From assembly GCA_032158295.1 (NCBI GenBank), contig CM063256.1:13066953-13130952 (forward strand): 64,000 nucleotides of DNA. The letters run 5' to 3'. Position numbers and translations under genes: made by a program. The stretch is from Pycnopodia helianthoides (taxonomy: Eukaryota; Echinodermata; Asteroidea; Forcipulatida; Asteriidae). This document shows positions 62,800-64,000 of the stretch, one piece after another. Positions within the stretch are counted from its first letter, which is position 1. Every line of letters starts with the position of its first letter. The notes beneath the pieces are model-generated. The model ran no database searches and was not told the DNA's origin. It worked only from the letters and a program-made list of their open reading frames with translations.

Positions 62800-64000
62800 G
62801 ATGACGCAATGATAATACTTTAAGACTATTCTTTAATTAGTAGATCCGCTCACATTTAAAACAATTGTTATCAATTAATCCCAATCCAATCGGTCATTAG
62901 CACTGAAAATGTGATGATCATTGTACGAGACAGCTGTGGTAGACGATGTGGCATCGTTTGTTACGTTCATTGCACGTGCTCTTTCTAATGCACGTCAGTT
63001 TCAGGGTCATACATTGATATCCAAAACATATTAAATAGTTCTCATAATTATAAATATTACTTGGTTTTTATGTAGCACACATATCCCAATATCTAGATAG
63101 ATCAAGGTGTTTTATATCATCCCTGTTCATCAGATATACTTAGACTAGTCCTCAAACTTTCTCAGTAGGAACAAACAGTCCCAAGCTGTTTATAACAGCG
63201 CTAATGGGGTTGATCAAACACAATACTATCTCAGCCCTCTCGGGTTCACATTGAGAAACCTGGGTTAGGAGAAGCAATTGTGGTTTAGTGCCTCGCTCAA
63301 TAAGGGCAAGTGTCAAGACAGGGAATCGAACCCACACTTGGATGATTTAACGCCATTTGAACCCGATGAGTCCGATGCACTCCGCTCGGGCACGACACAT
63401 TCACAGAATTGAAAACATATGTCCCATCTCCCTTTAAACTTGTCCGCACCATTTCTTGTTGCCTCCACCTCCCCCTGGATGTCTCACCTCGATTGTCTCG
63501 GGTGCCTGTGTATCGAACCCCCGCACCTTGTATCTGGAAGCTGAGTAGTGTAACCACTCAACCAAGCCGCCGATATTTAGGTCGTACACTTAGGTTACGT
63601 TGCTCTCTAATTTGCGGAAACAAACTCGATGTTTAATCGTACGCCTAAAGTTAAGTATCAATTTTACAATGATGTAATGATTGTTTTCACTACGCTATAA
63701 GTTTACAAAAAAATAAAATAAATACAAAAATCAATCAATCAATCACCTTCACTAAAGCGCGGACTGTTAAGGGAAACAGGGACTGATTATGCTAGCAGAT
63801 TTGAATGCAGTGTTAACAAATGTCACACTGCCTCTTTTTCTTATGGTTTTCGGACCAAGTTCACAATGATGAGCTCAACATTTGGAAAACAACTAGGCAG
63901 TAACTAAGTTTACTTTTTTGTAATCCGTCAGGAGTGCCTATGTCCTGTGTTTGCGGACGCTCTGTTCCCCTGAAACCCGGTAACTGTACGACAGTCTCTA
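62800..64000. other. Flank beyond the EndoU promoter
   Basis: No gene was recognised. A SINE family A fragment lies at 63215-63400 (reverse, GGGTTCGATTCCCTGTCTTG), and a tRNA-like fragment is near 63505-63575. The last 400 bp hold nothing identifiable. Confidence 0.5.
63215..63400 (-). repeat. tRNA-derived SINE, family A (partial)
   Basis: Reverse copy: B-box GGGTTCGATTCCCTGTCTTG, GAGCGAGGCACTAAACCACA and GTGAACCCGAGAGG. The A-box area is disrupted. Confidence 0.65.

Overview
This is animal nuclear DNA: AT-rich, intron-rich and packed with short interspersed repeats. Three protein-coding genes can be read from their exons. The organism is most likely an echinoderm, and a sea star is my best guess. 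That is an inference from protein similarity, the deuterostome gene order and the style of repeats; no species marker was found.

Region 1 (1-15132, minus strand) holds DSCC1, the DCC1 subunit of the CTF18 alternative clamp loader. Nine exons join in phase, from the start codon at 15132 down to 3108. The last exon, about 50-55 codons by comparison with vertebrates, was not found and probably lies beyond base 1. The introns hold many SINEs and short inverted-repeat elements.

Region 2 (about 15222-20255) is a 5-kb non-coding foldback element. Its inverted arms carry their own 110-200 bp sub-repeats and surround a GC-rich core of 60-bp tandem repeats. Its left end lies about 90 bp upstream of the DSCC1 start codon.

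Region 3 (20256-44549, plus strand) holds DEPTOR, the mTOR-binding inhibitor. Seven exons encode DEP1, DEP2, a serine-rich linker and a PDZ domain. The short N-terminal exon was not found. The first exon seen needs a one-base frameshift to join the next. DSCC1 and DEPTOR are divergent neighbours here, as they are on human chromosome 8.

Region 4 (44550-51865) is intergenic and filled with repeats.

Region 5 (51866-62785, minus strand) holds a complete seven-exon gene for a secreted EndoU-family endoribonuclease of 374 residues. It has a signal peptide, two somatomedin B domains, an EndoU domain and a TATA box. Beyond it, to 64000, only repeats were seen.

The three genes do not form a pathway: they serve DNA replication and cohesion, growth signalling, and secreted RNA cleavage. 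The most unusual content is the mobile DNA: the foldback element, many short element families ending in TTAA that share an internal core, and several nested insertions whose target duplications can be read directly.
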